NCBI RefSeq assembly: GCF_901933205.1
Contig: NC_044601.1
Span: 46,571,376-46,635,375 of the forward strand
Reading direction: 5' to 3'
Length of the DNA stretch: 64,000 nucleotides
Origin: Camarhynchus parvulus
Lineage: Eukaryota; Chordata; Aves; Passeriformes; Thraupidae
Below, one piece after another: positions 1-12,230 of the stretch. A program made the translations under genes and the position numbers. The notes beneath the pieces were generated by a model. That model saw only the letters and a list, made by a program, of their open reading frames with translations. It searched no databases and was not told the origin of the DNA. The first letter of the stretch is position 1. Each line of letters opens with the position of its first letter.

Positions 1-3000
1 GTTTTTCTCTGATAGTGCAGACAGTGGGAGGTGGGTTGAGACACTGGGAGGGGACAAGGGTGTATCCTGCCACACTGAATAAACACTGTGAGAACAGACA
101 GGATGCTGTGTGGAAAGCCTGTGACTCAGCACAGCTGCATGGATCTCCTCCTCACATGCTTCTTAATACTGGGAATTTCCAAATAATTTTCAGGCATCCT
201 GGTCAACTGACACACTTTTTCCATTAAACTAATTTCTTTGTGGACATTGGGCTCTGCTTCTAGATAGACCACAAACCACTGATAAAATAATTAGAAACAG
301 TTCAAATCTCTCCATTTTTTATTAAACGATCCCTAAGGAGGAAAAAAGCAGCCCCTTTTCACCTTAATGACAATGATAGCAAGAATTCTCAAAAAAGTTT
401 TCTGCAAACCACTTGAATGATGGTGAAACAGCATTTACTGGAATTAGAGGGATGACATCAAAACTATGAAAAGACCATATATGCTCAAACCAAACAGACA
501 CATCTCCTCCATGTTAGAGGACTGGGAGATACATAGGTTCAAACAGAGATTTCTTTTCTCTTTCAGCCTTTCTAATTTGCCCATCCTGAAGCCACAACTA
601 ACAACATGTGTTTGCAAGGAAGGTATATTGCAAGGCAGCATGTCAAAGACCTGCCCTATCCTTTCACAGATAACTTTTGATGCAGGAAATTCTGCAGTTA
701 TGAAGTGCCAGCATCTCTCTCAAAGGGTGATCTTTATTGCAGTCCACTGTTGTGGATGCTCGCCCTGCCAAACCTGCAGATGCTGCCAATGCATGACACA
801 GTTGGTCTCCCTGGAGAGCACAGAATGGCTCCAGGAGTCCTCTCCACCAGCAAATTGTGGCTGTGCTGGCATGCAGAAGGAAACACAGAGAAGCAATGGA
901 GGACATCAGAGTGTAACCTGAATGACATCCATAATGACACATGGCCCTATTAAAGTTCAACCTACACCTCAGAAGAGCCTGAAAACTATGGCAAATGACC
1001 ACACTGTTCAAAGGAAGACTCACTGGCCTGGATACCAGCCACAACAGTCACCATAAGCAGATGCACAGAAAAGGAGGACAAATACTAATGGTATTTCCCC
1101 AATTACTCTTTCACTCAAATAATACATTCTGCTCAGGGAAATTCACCAGTTAGTTATGGTTTGTCTCTTTAGTAATCCACAAGAGTTGCACCATCCTCAT
1201 GAGAATTTGTGGAAACCTCTTGCATGCCCAGCATCCTTTGTCAAGAAACTTCACAAGTCTCCTACCCTCTGGATGCCCTTTGCACCATGATTTTTATATT
1301 TGAACCTGGTTCAGTGTTTGGGTGGTTGACCCCAGCTCCTAGTTGTGTAGAACAGGTTGTGAATAGACTGAAGTGTTCCCAGGTGCCTAAGCCAGGTCTT
1401 ATATAAATGTGATTCAATATTTTCTATCATTTTTCTATCACTTCTATCATGTGACATAAATACTGTTGGACTCCTGTCAAAGCCTAAGTTATTAATGTGA
1501 CCATTCTGTATGTTATGCCAAGCTGTAGAAGTTAACTTTAAACCTGTACAATGTAGCTTGCAAGAGTCATTGGTATGTCTATTGCTTAACTTCCTTGATA
1601 TTAATCTATTGGCACAAAACTAAAATAGTCAAGATATTAGTCCCAGCCAAAACAGACAATGCCAAAACAATAATTTCTTCTACTTCCCTTTTTTCAACTC
1701 TAACATCATGCATCCTTTAAATATCATAAACCAGGACTGTTACCACATGAACTGCCTGACCCACTCATTACCCTTGGACTTTTTAAGCACATATCTGAAA
1801 CACTCTCCCTTTTACATCAACACCGGCATGACATCAACCAGACTGGAGAATTGATCCTGTTAAAATTCTGCCTCTCTTTGGATAAGTATGCCATGATTCT
1901 TATGTAGTTGCCCCAGCCTATGGGCCAACCCACATGGGTGGTATGGGATAGTACAAGTCAATGTACATCGTGAAGAAAAAGAAAATCTATGGCATTTCAA
2001 GTATTTTCTTTTCCCCATCCTTCTACCAGATGCCACTTGCAATATTTCACTATCATGTTGACTAGAAAAATTACAACTGTTCATATATTATTTAGATCAC
2101 TGATAAATTAGGAACATATGTATATAACATGGATATGCTGACATACCAGCTAAATACACAGGTCACATTCATGGTCAGAAGTTAATAAATTCTGTTAAAA
2201 TTTTAACAACTGGTCAGGAGATGTGGCCAAAATATTGTATTTCATACATGCAACTTAAAGGACAATTCAGACTAGCAGCTATCATAAACTTCCAAAGGCT
2301 GAAGAATAAAAATGGGCAAATAATCAGGTACAGTATAAACCCTAGACTCATCCCAATTTAGAACATGATACTGTGATTCAGTTTTCAAGGACGAGTAAGA
2401 GACAGGTCCTAAAAATAGAAAGTTGATGAAGCAATTACATAGAGAAAAATTGTTTAGAGTAGGAGAGTTTTCAGATTTAGGAATTCTGTCCTTAAGCCCC
2501 CCTTATTTAACAGTGTTCATACTATTCATATATTTTTTACATTGGTCAGCCCTGTAATGAATGAATGTCACATGTTCATCTGTCCAACTGAACTAAAATC
2601 TTTGCACAGAGATCTTCCACGAAGCTCTCAGAATTAATTTCGATTTTGATCTTTGAAAGTATCATTTGGAATCTAAAAAGATTATCTGATTAGACAGATC
2701 CCAGCATTAGCAAGTGCTTAATTGTTGTGCACAGGATTCCATTGTTGCTATTAAATGGATGCTGAGTCTTGGCATTCATTCACAACTGAGAATGGCATTA
2801 CTGCTTGGGCAAACTCTAAGTTCAAGGAACCATCAACAATTCTCAGAGTTCATCAATCCCTACAGCTGTATCAGGATTTATCTACACTGTGGTAATTACA
2901 AATTTTCAACAAAACTGAGGTAATCAAAACCAACACCATCTGAAACTGACACGTGCAGAATGCACTGATCGAATCACAGCTCACATTGTATCAGCTGTTC

Positions 3001-4849
3001 GCTTCAGCAGTATAGCACCACCTGCCTTTTAATGACTACAGCTTAGGTTAAAGCAAGTTTACAGTTTTAACTTGGGGTAGGTTTCAGGAGCCTCTTCTGA
3101 AGAAGACTGTTCCTCCTTTCACACAGTTTCTCCTCAGCCCATCCCTGCTTCTCCATATGCATTTTTCTCCTCTGTGGATTTGCTGGAGATTTACTTAAAT
3201 GCTGCACAGTATGTTGTAGTTCTGGCAAGAAGAAAAAGGGATCTTGAAAGGGAAAGAAAAAAAGTATCACCAAGTCATTACTCATAAATCACTGCTTTTT
3301 CCCTTGATTTGTGAATTTCTTTTCATAGACACCCCCTACAGATGAGCTAGGAGTCAAAAATTCTGAGAACTGTGATGTGAGGCGTAGTAACAGTAGGGTA
3401 GCAGAACATCACTCAAAAATATACTTCTAGTAAACTGAGAAACATGAAATGGTTGGTGGAAGTAAATGCATGAGGTACTGCTCTTTGAAGGGATCAAGTG
3501 TGTGATTCAATGTCACTCTCTTCATGCTCTTAAGCTCAAACTCAAAAAGCACTTATTCCCAGCATTCACCAAACTTTGTGGCTTGCAATAGGCATTTTTC
3601 CACACCTGTGGTCAAGCTCTTCAAAATGGGTACAAATCCCATGGGGATCCTCAGTAGTCTACTGCTACTCTGAAACCTAGTTGGTGGTGGTTTTCCTCAG
3701 TGTTCCACCTGGTGCTTCTCCCTCTGAGCTGGTCTTTCATTTGGTTGGGAAAACTGTCATCATCTGTGTGGTGGGGAAGAATGCAGAGGGGCTGAACAAG
3801 TTTCTTTCTCAAAAGGTAAAGATTCCTCCTTGTTTCATGACTCACAACTGCTCAGTAATGTTGAGCATGACCGAAAGATCTGGTGTTCCTAACCAGAATC
3901 AGATTAGACAGGGTCTCAAAAGCATTTCAATAGTTTTTTGTTTGTTTTTTTTTGAACAGAAGTAGTGCACCTCTGTGAAACCACTGAGGGTGAATCACAA
4001 GGTAGAACACTACATCAAATCTTATTGTATTCAGATTCTTAACAAAAGTAAGACCACTGAGGTCAGTGCAATAAAGGACTGGGATTTGATTCAGCTAGAA
4101 ACATTGCTAGAAAATTAGAGTCACTAATTGCTGTGCTGGAGGCATTACTTCTGTGCTCAAGGCATCACCTACTTCTCCTGTGAGGATGAACTACGCATGC
4201 CTACATCATTCTCATTTGTCTAAACTTAAAAAATGACAGTGATGGATGCCCTACAGATTCTCTAGAAAATGAGTGCTCAACAAAACTGGTGCTGATTGTT
4301 AAAACATTTTTCCTAATATGTAGCTTTGCCAACACTTTAGCCAACTCAGTGAACATGGAAAATATGCCACAGCCCTGGACGTATTTTAGGTACGTCATCA
4401 GGTCTCTCCAAATCTTCTTTAGACTAAACAAGTCTTCAGAATACAAATATTCTTCGGGTTTTCCAGTTGTTTACATAATCTCTGGACTTTGTCCGGTTTT
4501 CTCTAGGGAATATTTGGATGGAGTAAAGAATATCCAATAAATAACATATTAGTGCTCAGTGGAACAGCAAACAAACTACACCAAAGAATGTTACAGACAA
4601 CAACCTTTGATGCAACACTGTGGGCACACAGTATGTTTGTGATTCACTATGTAATGGTTCAGATTACCTGAAGAGGAACTGTTATTTTATACACTCCTCC
4701 CTATATTCCTTCCAGTATAGAGGTACAAATAAGACAAAAATTGTAATAAATCCATACTGAAAATAAATTTCAATTCCCCTCAAGACAACTTTACAAACTC
4801 AGCTATAGTATCCCATATGGACAAAGGAGAGGCTGAGATTCCTTGGGAG
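1..4849. other. intergenic, no gene recognised
   Basis: AT-rich sequence with many short open frames on both strands, none with a recognisable domain, splice structure or coding-like continuity. I see no CR1 3' end, tRNA or LTR in it. The human neighbour upstream of F2RL1 is F2R, but no F2R-like seven-helix sequence is present here, so that gene, if adjacent, lies outside the window. Confidence 0.5.
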
Positions 4850-5352
4850 GATAGCATGGTTGAGGTCAGGGTGACTCCTTGGAGCTTTTTCCCACAGTTC
4901 TCCGGGTTTTATGTTAATAGTACTTGTAATAGTACTCAATCCCCACCCCAGTTCTGGAAAGTTCATTGTTCTCTACCTTCCCATTGCTCCACATTGTTGT
5001 CACTCCTCCCCTGTTCCCTCATTGGCTGTTCTCCCCTGATCCCACTTTTGTACATCCCCTTTCCTTTCACCCACTGGCCTTCTGGTTTTTATATACCCCC
5101 TACTCCGGGTTGGTTAAAAACCCTGGACCCTCCCTTGTTCAGGGCTCTTTGCTGTCCCTGGACCCCTTCAGTGCACCTGTCAATAAACAGTCACCGGAAT
5201 CCCATACAGAGTGCCACTCCTGCTTCCTTCTGTTGGTTTAACCTCAACAACTGGCCATAGGAGTGTCTGATGCTCGACTGGGCTCTCCATCTTCTTGGGG
5301 AAGATGCTCTTGGGAAGGTGGCCATCCTGGCGACATCTGCCAGACAGCTGCA
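4850..5352 (+). repeat. 5' LTR of the ERVK-type provirus
   Basis: The right edge is set by a CA at 5351-5352, two bases before the primer binding site. Inside are a TATA-like element (about 5089-5096) and an AATAAA polyadenylation signal at 5182-5187, in the spacing expected for U3, R and U5. The U3 part is pyrimidine-rich. The left boundary is uncertain; it may lie anywhere from about 4600 to 4900. Confidence 0.65.
5089..5096 (+). promoter_or_regulatory. TATA-like element of the LTR promoter
   Basis: TTATATAC-type sequence about 90 bases before the LTR AATAAA signal, placing the U3/R border near 5115-5125. Confidence 0.5.
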
Positions 5353-5354
5353 GC

Positions 5355-5372
5355 TGGCACCCAAACAGGGAC
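5355..5372 (+). other. retroviral primer binding site, tRNA-Lys type
   Basis: The 18-mer TGGCACCCAAACAGGGAC matches the well-known lysine (Lys3-type) primer binding site at 16 of 18 positions. Both differences are CpG to CpA changes, as expected from methylated-CpG decay. It marks the right end of the LTR. Confidence 0.85.
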
Positions 5373-5712
5373 CTCTTCTGGAGGATCCCTGAGAGTGTCT
5401 CCAGCATACTTCGGCTCTGTAAGTCCTTGTGCCTGGACACCAGTCGCCTCAGAACTCCAGCTCTGTAAGAAGATCGTCTTGATTGTCTGAGACATCCTTC
5501 AACCAGCCAGTTGACAACCCTCTCGGAGCACGTCCTGCGGAATCTGACATCTCCAGAGGATCGCCTGGAGCTGACAGACCCCCACGAGACCCTTTCGTAT
5601 GTCCTGTGTTCTGCTTGGTAAATGCTGCAGCTAGGGTGCTGCTGGGTGCCGGGGGAGGTACCCACACAAGCTCTTTTTTTCTGTTCTACTTTTATCTCGT
5701 GGGAGGGCAGCC
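5373..5712 (+). other. provirus leader between primer site and gag
   Basis: About 340 bases of untranslated leader. A GGTAAAT sequence near 5619 could be a remnant splice donor, but this was not demonstrated. No open frame of interest. Confidence 0.5.
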
Positions 5713-7523
5713 TTGGGAATTAAACTGTCCATCATGCAGCGGGAGATCTATATCCAAGTTCAGGGAACAATGGTGTTGGGAGATGTTTCTTTTTTGAAAA
5801 AAGATTTAAAGTTTTTTGTTTGCTTTCTGTTTAAACACTTCCTGGGAATTACCCAGGAGGATGTCCCTTCTGTTAAGTTCTGGGGAAAGGTTGGGAAATG
5901 TTTATATGGGGAACAGGTCAGTGGGAATTTTAAGGTCGGGAGATTTTATCCTCTGTTTAAGGCTATCATTAAGTTAGTAAAGGAAACGGGGGAAAGCTGG
6001 GGCCCCGGTTCTCTCCAGTTGTCTCCCTCCTCCCTCCCCAGTCCTAATTTCTCTTCTCCAAAGGGTGCGCCAGGATGTAGAACCTGCACTGAGGCACAGG
6101 AGAGCCACCTGCCTCCTGCTACCTCCTGTCCCCCTCTGTCCCTTTCTCAGGCTGGCACTGGCCATGCCAGTCCAAGCCCTAACCTCCTCCTTGATCTAAC
6201 ATTGTCTTACCCTACTTCTTCTCCTTGTTCTTTGAACATAATGGGCCAAGATGGCGCCAGCCACATGGCAGTGACCCCTGTCTTGAGTCTCAAGACACAG
6301 AATTATGGCTTCCCCTCACACTCAGCCCTTTCTGCCATTCCACCTCTCCATCCCCAGTCCATTGCACTCCACCCCTGTGTCGGGTCCCTCCCTGCCCATG
6401 ATGTTGATGGTGCGTGCATTGGGACCCACCCCTTCCCCTGAAAAGCCAATTGTGGCCCCACCCCTGATGTAGGCCACTCCCCCTCAACACTTGCCACTTG
6501 CGGTTCCTGTGCCACCAGAACCAGAAGTGGGCCTGGCTGGAAGAAGGCCATTTTGGCCTTCACAGATCCATGGCACCAGACCCTACCAGTCAACAGGAGA
6601 CTTTATACCCCAGCCTGTCCTTCCCTGTCTCCTTGGAAGACGAGGACAGCAACACCTGAGGCCACAACATCTGGCCAGGAGGGAGATGGGCACAGATTGG
6701 GGAAGAGGCCTTGAAGGATGGGAATCTAGGTTTAGCACAAGACCTAGACTGCTTTGTTGCACCAGTTATTTTAAGGAGGGGAAGAAATCCCAGGTAGGAA
6801 CAAATACCATACACTGAAGTGAAAGAACTGAGAAAGGCAGGAAAAGACTATGGAAGGAACTCACCCTATTTCAAAAATGTGCTTGAAATTACTTTTTCGG
6901 GACATACATTGGTACCACATGACATTCGGTATTTAATGACAATCCTGTCGTCTCCCACTGAATTTATGTTAGGGGAGACACAATGGAAAAAATTGCTAAA
7001 ACCACTAATTGCAAAGCATGAGGTGGCAGACGGAGATGCAAAAGATGCCATGGACACTTTGTCAGAGGAGAATGAATTTGATAACCCCGAGGACCAGGCC
7101 CAGCTACCCCTTCCTGTTTTACATGACATGAAAGATGCTGCTCGCTCAGCATTACTCAAAATACGAGATGGCAATGCCCCCCAATAGAACTTTTCTGCCA
7201 TCCAACAGGGCACTGATGAATCTTTTATCAAGTTCATTGACAGGTTAAAGGATGCTATAGACAAGCAAATAGATAACATGGAGGCCAGAGAGGAACTCCT
7301 GAGAAAAATGGCAGGCAATAATGCCAACTCCGAATGTAAAAAGGTATTAAGAACACTACCTCAGGATCCAGAATCAATGATTCATCAGATGGTAGAAGCC
7401 TGCTCAAAGGTAACTTCCCCTGAACACACTGTTGCCTTAGCAGTCAGTAAAGGGGTCGGGGAAGTACTGGCGACACAGAACAATATCGGGTGTTTTAACT
7501 GTGGGCAGATGGGGCACATCTGA
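5713..7523 (+). pseudogene. gag remnant of ERVK-type provirus (broken)
   Basis: Gag normally forms the virus particle (matrix, capsid, nucleocapsid). The N-terminal frame runs from 5713 to a TGA at 6439-6441. Its first codon is TTG followed by a glycine codon, where a myristoylated Gag would have ATG-Gly; the first in-frame ATG is at 5734. A capsid-like segment is open at 6819-7187 and ends in TAG. A further capsid C-terminal segment at 7278-7523 runs into a nucleocapsid zinc knuckle of the C-x2-C-x4-H type (FNCGQMGH). This is interrupted by an in-frame TGA at 7521-7523, before the final cysteine. The 6442-6818 stretch is proline-rich and frame-shifted. At least three disabling lesions are visible. 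Confidence 0.75.
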
Positions 7524-8388
7524 GCACATTGTCCTCACCCTGTGCTTAAGTCATCCAAAGATTATTGTCCACAGTACCAGCCGGGGAACGGACTGCAGAG
7601 CATGACATGACCCTGTGGCATAATAACAAGTGGAAGGTTGTATTGCCCCAGTTTCCCCATCATCCAGGAGACCCAATTCCCAGACAGTACATTTCAGAGG
7701 AAAGAGATCACTCAGAGGGACTCCGCTTTTTCCAGCAAACCAACCAATTAAATCAATCAACAAATCATGTTTTATACAGCTCTCTGCATCTGATGCTCAA
7801 CGATGAAAGTGTTGTAAGGGTACCTGCAGGATACCTCGACCCTAGCCTAGGTCAGAGACCCACCCAAGTACTGCTAATGGGAGATATTATTCATACACTC
7901 AACAACATTACGTCATCCCAGAAGTCGTCTCAGGTGATCCTGGTCAAGAGGTGACTGTTTCAATCATCTGTACTAACCCACCTTTCACTTTAACCAAGAA
8001 CATGCCCTTTGCCCAAATGTATGTATTAAATGGGCAAGATTACTTAGATCATTATGACCTTTACCTTTCTCATGTCCTCGTCAGGGAAAAGCCAAAGGTT
8101 TGCCTTGCTGTGTCTTATAAAGGAAAGACTCTTTCTACCACAGGAATGGCTGACACTGGGGCTGATGTCACCCTCATTCCACAATCCAAATGGCCAGATG
8201 ACTGGAAGTTGTTGTCCCCCAGTGGCACAATTTCTGGGATCAGGGGACCTGTCACCTCCCTGAGGAGCAAAAATCTTATCAATGTGGAAAGGCCAGAGGG
8301 ACAAATTGTGACGGTGAGACCTTTTATAGTACCAAGCAACATCACATTATTGGGCAGAGATGTTTTGTCCCAATGGGGGCGATATTAG
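7524..8388 (+). pseudogene. dUTPase-like and aspartic protease remnant
   Basis: The 7951-8388 frame begins with a segment resembling the C-terminal end of a betaretroviral dUTPase (NPPFTLTKNMPFAQ). A retroviral aspartic protease follows, with the active-site motif DTGAD at 8152-8166 and the C-terminal GRDVLSQWG typical of the family. It ends in TAG at 8386-8388. The dUTPase part upstream (about 7600-7950) is spread over more than one frame and its catalytic motifs are not clearly readable, so that assignment is weaker than the protease. Confidence 0.7.
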
Positions 8389-9635
8389 AAATCCTGTAAC
8401 CAACTTGGGATTTCTAGTTGGGGCCACTGTGAAGCATGCTATTCCAGCACTTGTCTTCAAGACCAACAAACCAGTGTGGGTGGATCAGTGGCCCCTCACA
8501 AAAGACAAACTTGAGGCGCTCCAATTACTAGCTGACAAGCAATTATCCAAAGGGCACATTATACCATCCACTAGCCCTTGGAACACCCCTGTTTTTGTTA
8601 TAAAGAAACCAGGTAAAGACAAGTGGAGACTCCTCCAGGACCTCCGCAAGATCAGTGAAGTCCTGGAAGATAAGGGTCCTTTTCAGCCAGGTCTCCCTTC
8701 ACCCTCCATGCTCCCCAGGGAGTGGCAACTCACAGTCCTGGATATCAAAGACTGTTTCTTTAATATTCTGTTCCACCCCAGGGATGTTCCCAGATTTGCC
8801 TTTTCAGTCCCATCAGTCAACCGTCAAGCCCCCTTTAAAAGATATCAATAGTGTACTTTACCACAGGGAATGAAAAATTCCCTGTGTTGTGCCGAATGTT
8901 ATTGCCAGAATCTTATCACTGATAAGAAAAGTCTTCCCAGAAGCTATTGTCCTTCATTATATGGATGACATCTTAATCTATTCAAACACAAAGACTAATT
9001 CAGACTCCATAATTAAAAGGACTGTCACAGCCATTGAGGAAGTGGGTTTTGAGGTCGCTCCAGAAAAAATCCAACACACTTGTCCTTGGAAATACCTCAG
9101 CTTTTTAACTGGCGAATGGACCATCATCCCTCAAAACATTGCCATCAAAGATGACCCCCAAACACTGAGAGATCTATAACAATTGTGTGGTTCCATCAAT
9201 TGGATCCGACCCCTGTTAGGATTGACTACTGAAGAACTAGCACCTCTTTTTGACCTGTTGCAAGGAGACAATAACCTGGACTCACAACACATCATCACCT
9301 CCGAAGCCCGTAACGCCCTACAGAAAGTAGTGCCCGCAATCTCAACTCGTCAAGCTCATTGCATTGATCCAATTTTACCCTTCCAGTTTGTGGTCCGTGG
9401 TAAGTCCCCCCAGTTCCACGGTCTTCTTTTTCAATGGGACCCCTCCTCTGCAGCCCAATTATTAATTATTGAGTGGTTGTTTTTACCCCACCAACCAAAG
9501 AAAACCATAACTACTCAAGAGCTAATGGTCCAACTTATTACTAAGGCCAGGACCCACCTCCAGATCCTTGCTGGGTGTGACCTCACATGCATTTATTTAC
9601 CACTGAAATTTAACGAATTAGAAACTCTACTCTAG
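8360..9635 (+). pseudogene. reverse transcriptase remnant (pol)
   Basis: The fingers and palm segment is open from 8360 to a TAG at 8849-8851. It contains a family-typical WPLTKDKLEAL-like start, a WRLLQDLRKI segment and the first catalytic block LDIKD. After a stop and a frame change the second catalytic block YMDD appears at 8958-8969 in the 8889-9179 frame (ends TAA). A thumb/connection segment follows at 9183-9635 (ends TAG). In the intact enzyme this copies viral RNA into DNA. Here it is disrupted by at least three stops and one frameshift. The start overlaps the protease frame by 29 bases, consistent with the frameshift junction used by such viruses. Confidence 0.8.
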
Positions 9636-9759
9636 ACAAATGAACATCTCCAATTCGCTCTTGACAGTTATCCTGGCCAAATTTCAATTCATTATCCAAA
9701 ACATAAATTACTCAAACAAATGTTTAATCTGGTCCCAAATTCTTTAAAAAGTAAGACAC

Positions 9760-10160
9760 CACTCAAAGCTCTGACTGTTTTTACTGATGGTTCTGGGAGG
9801 TCACACAAATCTGTGATGATCTGGAGAAATCCGAACACTCAGAAGTGAGAGTGTGATGTTCAAGTTGTTGAAGGGATTCCTCAGATCGCTCAAGTAGCAA
9901 CCATCATTAGGGCCTTTGAGAAATTCAAACTATTTAATTTAGTCATGGATTCGGTGTATGTAGCCAGGATAGCTGAGAGAGCAGAACATTCTTTATTGAA
10001 GGAAAAGTCAAACCAAAAATTGTTTAACTTGCTCTCGAAATTAATTCATCTCATCTCCCACTGAGAGCAACCTTATCACATAATGCATGTGAGGTCACAC
10101 ACAGACCTCCCCAGCCCGGTAGCAGAGGGCAATTGGAGGGCAGACATACTAGCTATGGCA
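9760..10160 (+). pseudogene. RNase H remnant (pol)
   Basis: The frame shows FTDGSG (first catalytic Asp codon at 9786-9788), a later MDSVYVA block and a C-terminal RSHT...NWRAD block, which together are the RNase H signature. Stops interrupt it near 9846-9848 and 10,062-10,064, so it is non-functional. It follows the reverse transcriptase connection domain as expected. Confidence 0.7.
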
Positions 10161-10179
10161 GTCCATTCCACAAATACAT

Positions 10180-10316
10180 TACCAAACAAATTTAACCAAG
10201 CTAAACTGAGCCATCAGTTTTATCATCAGAACGTACCTGCACTGGTGTGGATGTTCAAAATTACTAGGCACCAAGCAAGAACCATCGTAGCATGGTTCTA
10301 CATTCCTGAGAACTGA
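10180..10316 (+). pseudogene. integrase N-terminal fragment (truncated)
   Basis: Continuous with the RNase H end. A His-x3-His pair at 10,212-10,226 followed by a helical segment resembles the start of the HHCC zinc-binding domain. The expected cysteine pair is not present, and the frame ends in TGA at 10,314-10,316. No DDE catalytic core follows. The provirus appears to be cut here. Confidence 0.5.
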
Positions 10317-11909
10317 GTACACTAGGTACTCCCCAAAGTTTCCAAGAAGACAGGTGGCTAGCCTGAGGGCAGGCTAAAGCACTGAGAGATAATGCATCAG
10401 TTCTTCTGAATCCAAAATTACATTAGTTTTTAAAATTAAATTCTTGACATTGTTTCATTTGACCCAACCTTTACTCTCCTTCCAAGAACACTTGCACTGG
10501 CCACATTCTTTGAAGGATATTTTAAGTGCTATGCCAGCCCTACAAGACATATTGATCTTTAAAGTTAAGGTATTTTTACTTCTTCTCCCTTCTAAAACCA
10601 AATTCTTCTTGCACCTTAAAAAAAAAAATCCATATATTTGTGTCAGATAAATGGCACAAACAACTATCCCTCATTTTCTTCCCCAACAGACATACCATGT
10701 AATTAAAATAAGCCACACACTAAAAACATATTTGCCATCTGAATTCAGAAACTCCCAGGGAGCAAAAAAGTACACACGACAAACCCTACATAATAAAAAT
10801 GCTCCCACCCATTTATTCTAGCACATACTTCACGAGTACTGACAAGTGCCTTGCAATGACACCACGTTCATTTCTCAATTACTAAAGGCGTAACAATTAT
10901 CTTTGACAGTAACATATCTTCATGATTACATGACATCATCATGCTGTTAAAATGACTCAAGGCCCAAGGAGTATATCACAGAAGGTCCCCTTTGAAGCCC
11001 CTGTGCTGAATTGTGTTAAAACCACACTCACCAGCTACTCAAAGTGCAAGGGAGGGTACATTTGCAGTAATGGCCTTTGTCCCAAGGTGCACGAGACTCT
11101 CATGACAACATGCTCCAAACAAACATCGACAGAGCAGGGAATTATGAGCTGCTGTTCACTTACCTTTTGTCAGCTTTGGGTATGCTTTGATAAGCAATGA
11201 TGTGCAAGGTCAAAGCTCCCTTCAAGCCACTGTATTAAAGATGATTTTCCCCAACTCATTATAATATTACATAGGAGTATATATGTATTTTTATATTTAT
11301 ATATACATATATATATATTATATATATATATGTGTGTGTGTCTACATAGACACACACAGATATAAATAGATATGTAACAGAAAAAGTACATAGAAAACCC
11401 AAGAAAATTGGGAACCCAATTTGTAACAGAGAACATAAGCCTCTACAGTCATGTACTTACTTTTCCTGTGGCAGTTGTATTTATCTCAATTATAAACAAA
11501 TGTGAACAAGAATGCAGTTGCTTTGTGTTTATTTACAAATTGTTAATTTTCTTTCCAAACTGTTTGATAAATGACACACTAGGACTGCAAATAGGTTTGA
11601 CAAATCAGCTGTCTTCAATAAAAAAATCTAAAATAAGCAAGTTTTGACATTGCTCTGTTGAGAAGTCCTAGTGATTTGAGCAGGAGTAAGACAATTTCTA
11701 GTTTCTCTTAAGTATTTTTTAAGTCTTGAGGAAGAACTGATTTATAGCTTATATGTGGGGAATCTTCGTAACAAATATTATGCCTTCTGAAAGTGTAAAC
11801 TAGGAACTCTAATTTCTCAATAAATTGAGTAGAACAAAATCAGAAGCCTGGCTGGCACTGCACAGACTGCAGGTACTGCTTACAAGTGCCAAAGACCATT
11901 AGTTTGCAA
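10317..11909. other. intergenic, microsatellite only
   Basis: AT-rich sequence after the provirus. No env, 3' LTR or host exon recognised. A short cysteine-containing frame at 10,952-11,200 does not match a family I know. Contains the AT/TG microsatellite listed separately. Confidence 0.45.
11271..11372. repeat. AT/TG microsatellite with hairpin
   Basis: Runs of TA and TATATG followed by (TG)n. A perfect 12-bp inverted repeat at 11,333-11,344 and 11,347-11,358 has a 2-base centre. It extends outward imperfectly into the TA tracts. Confidence 0.85.
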
Positions 11910-12230
11910 TAGAATCATAGAGATCTTTAATGATCATCTAGTACAATGCCATTCCATGGGCAGGGACACCTTTTATAAGACCAGGTTGCTCAAAGCCCCA
12001 TTCAACCTGGCCTTGAACTCTTCCAGAAATGCCCTGTCCACAATGTCTCTGGGCAGCCTATTCCACTGTCCCAACACTCTCACAGTAAAGAATCTTTTTC
12101 CTTATCTCTTATCTAAATCTACCTTGTTTTTAGCTAAACATGTTAGCCCTTGTCCCATCACTACAGGTAAAATGTTTCTCCCCGCCTTTCTCAAAAGCCC
12201 CTTCTACATAAGGCAGCAGTAAGGTCTCTC
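11910..12230 (-). mobile_element. CR1 LINE, 5'-truncated copy (minus strand)
   Basis: Begins with AGAATCATAGA and continues through GGGCAGGGACACC, GGCCTTGAACTCTTCCAG and TGTCTCTGGGCAGCC, the reverse complement of the well-known 3' end of avian CR1. Only the terminal few hundred bases are kept, as is usual for CR1. The far edge is approximate. Confidence 0.85.

Larger units (their letters stand above)
4850..10316 (+). mobile_element. truncated ERVK-type (betaretrovirus-like) endogenous provirus
   Basis: A provirus remnant in the order LTR, primer binding site, leader, gag, dUTPase/protease, reverse transcriptase, RNase H and start of integrase. A dUTPase-like segment just before the protease, together with a lysine-type primer site, is typical of betaretroviruses and class II (ERVK) elements. 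All genes carry stops or frame changes, so it is not functional. The recognisable part ends at about 10,316 inside the integrase zinc-finger region. No catalytic integrase core, env or 3' LTR is seen before host-like sequence resumes. The left edge of the LTR could not be fixed because no matching LTR copy is present for comparison, so the start is approximate. Confidence 0.85.

Noticed and set aside
466..921. 151-codon open frame with many cysteines
   Set aside because: No family recognised, no splice or promoter context, and comparable open frames exist on the opposite strand.
4817..5260. 147-codon open frame, Ser/Pro/Phe-rich
   Set aside because: It lies in the LTR, reads through the TATA and AATAAA regions, and reflects pyrimidine-rich U3 sequence.
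10444..11200. possible env remnant after pol
   Set aside because: The short frames show no signal peptide plus transmembrane layout and no envelope motif I can recognise; integrase is already cut before this point.
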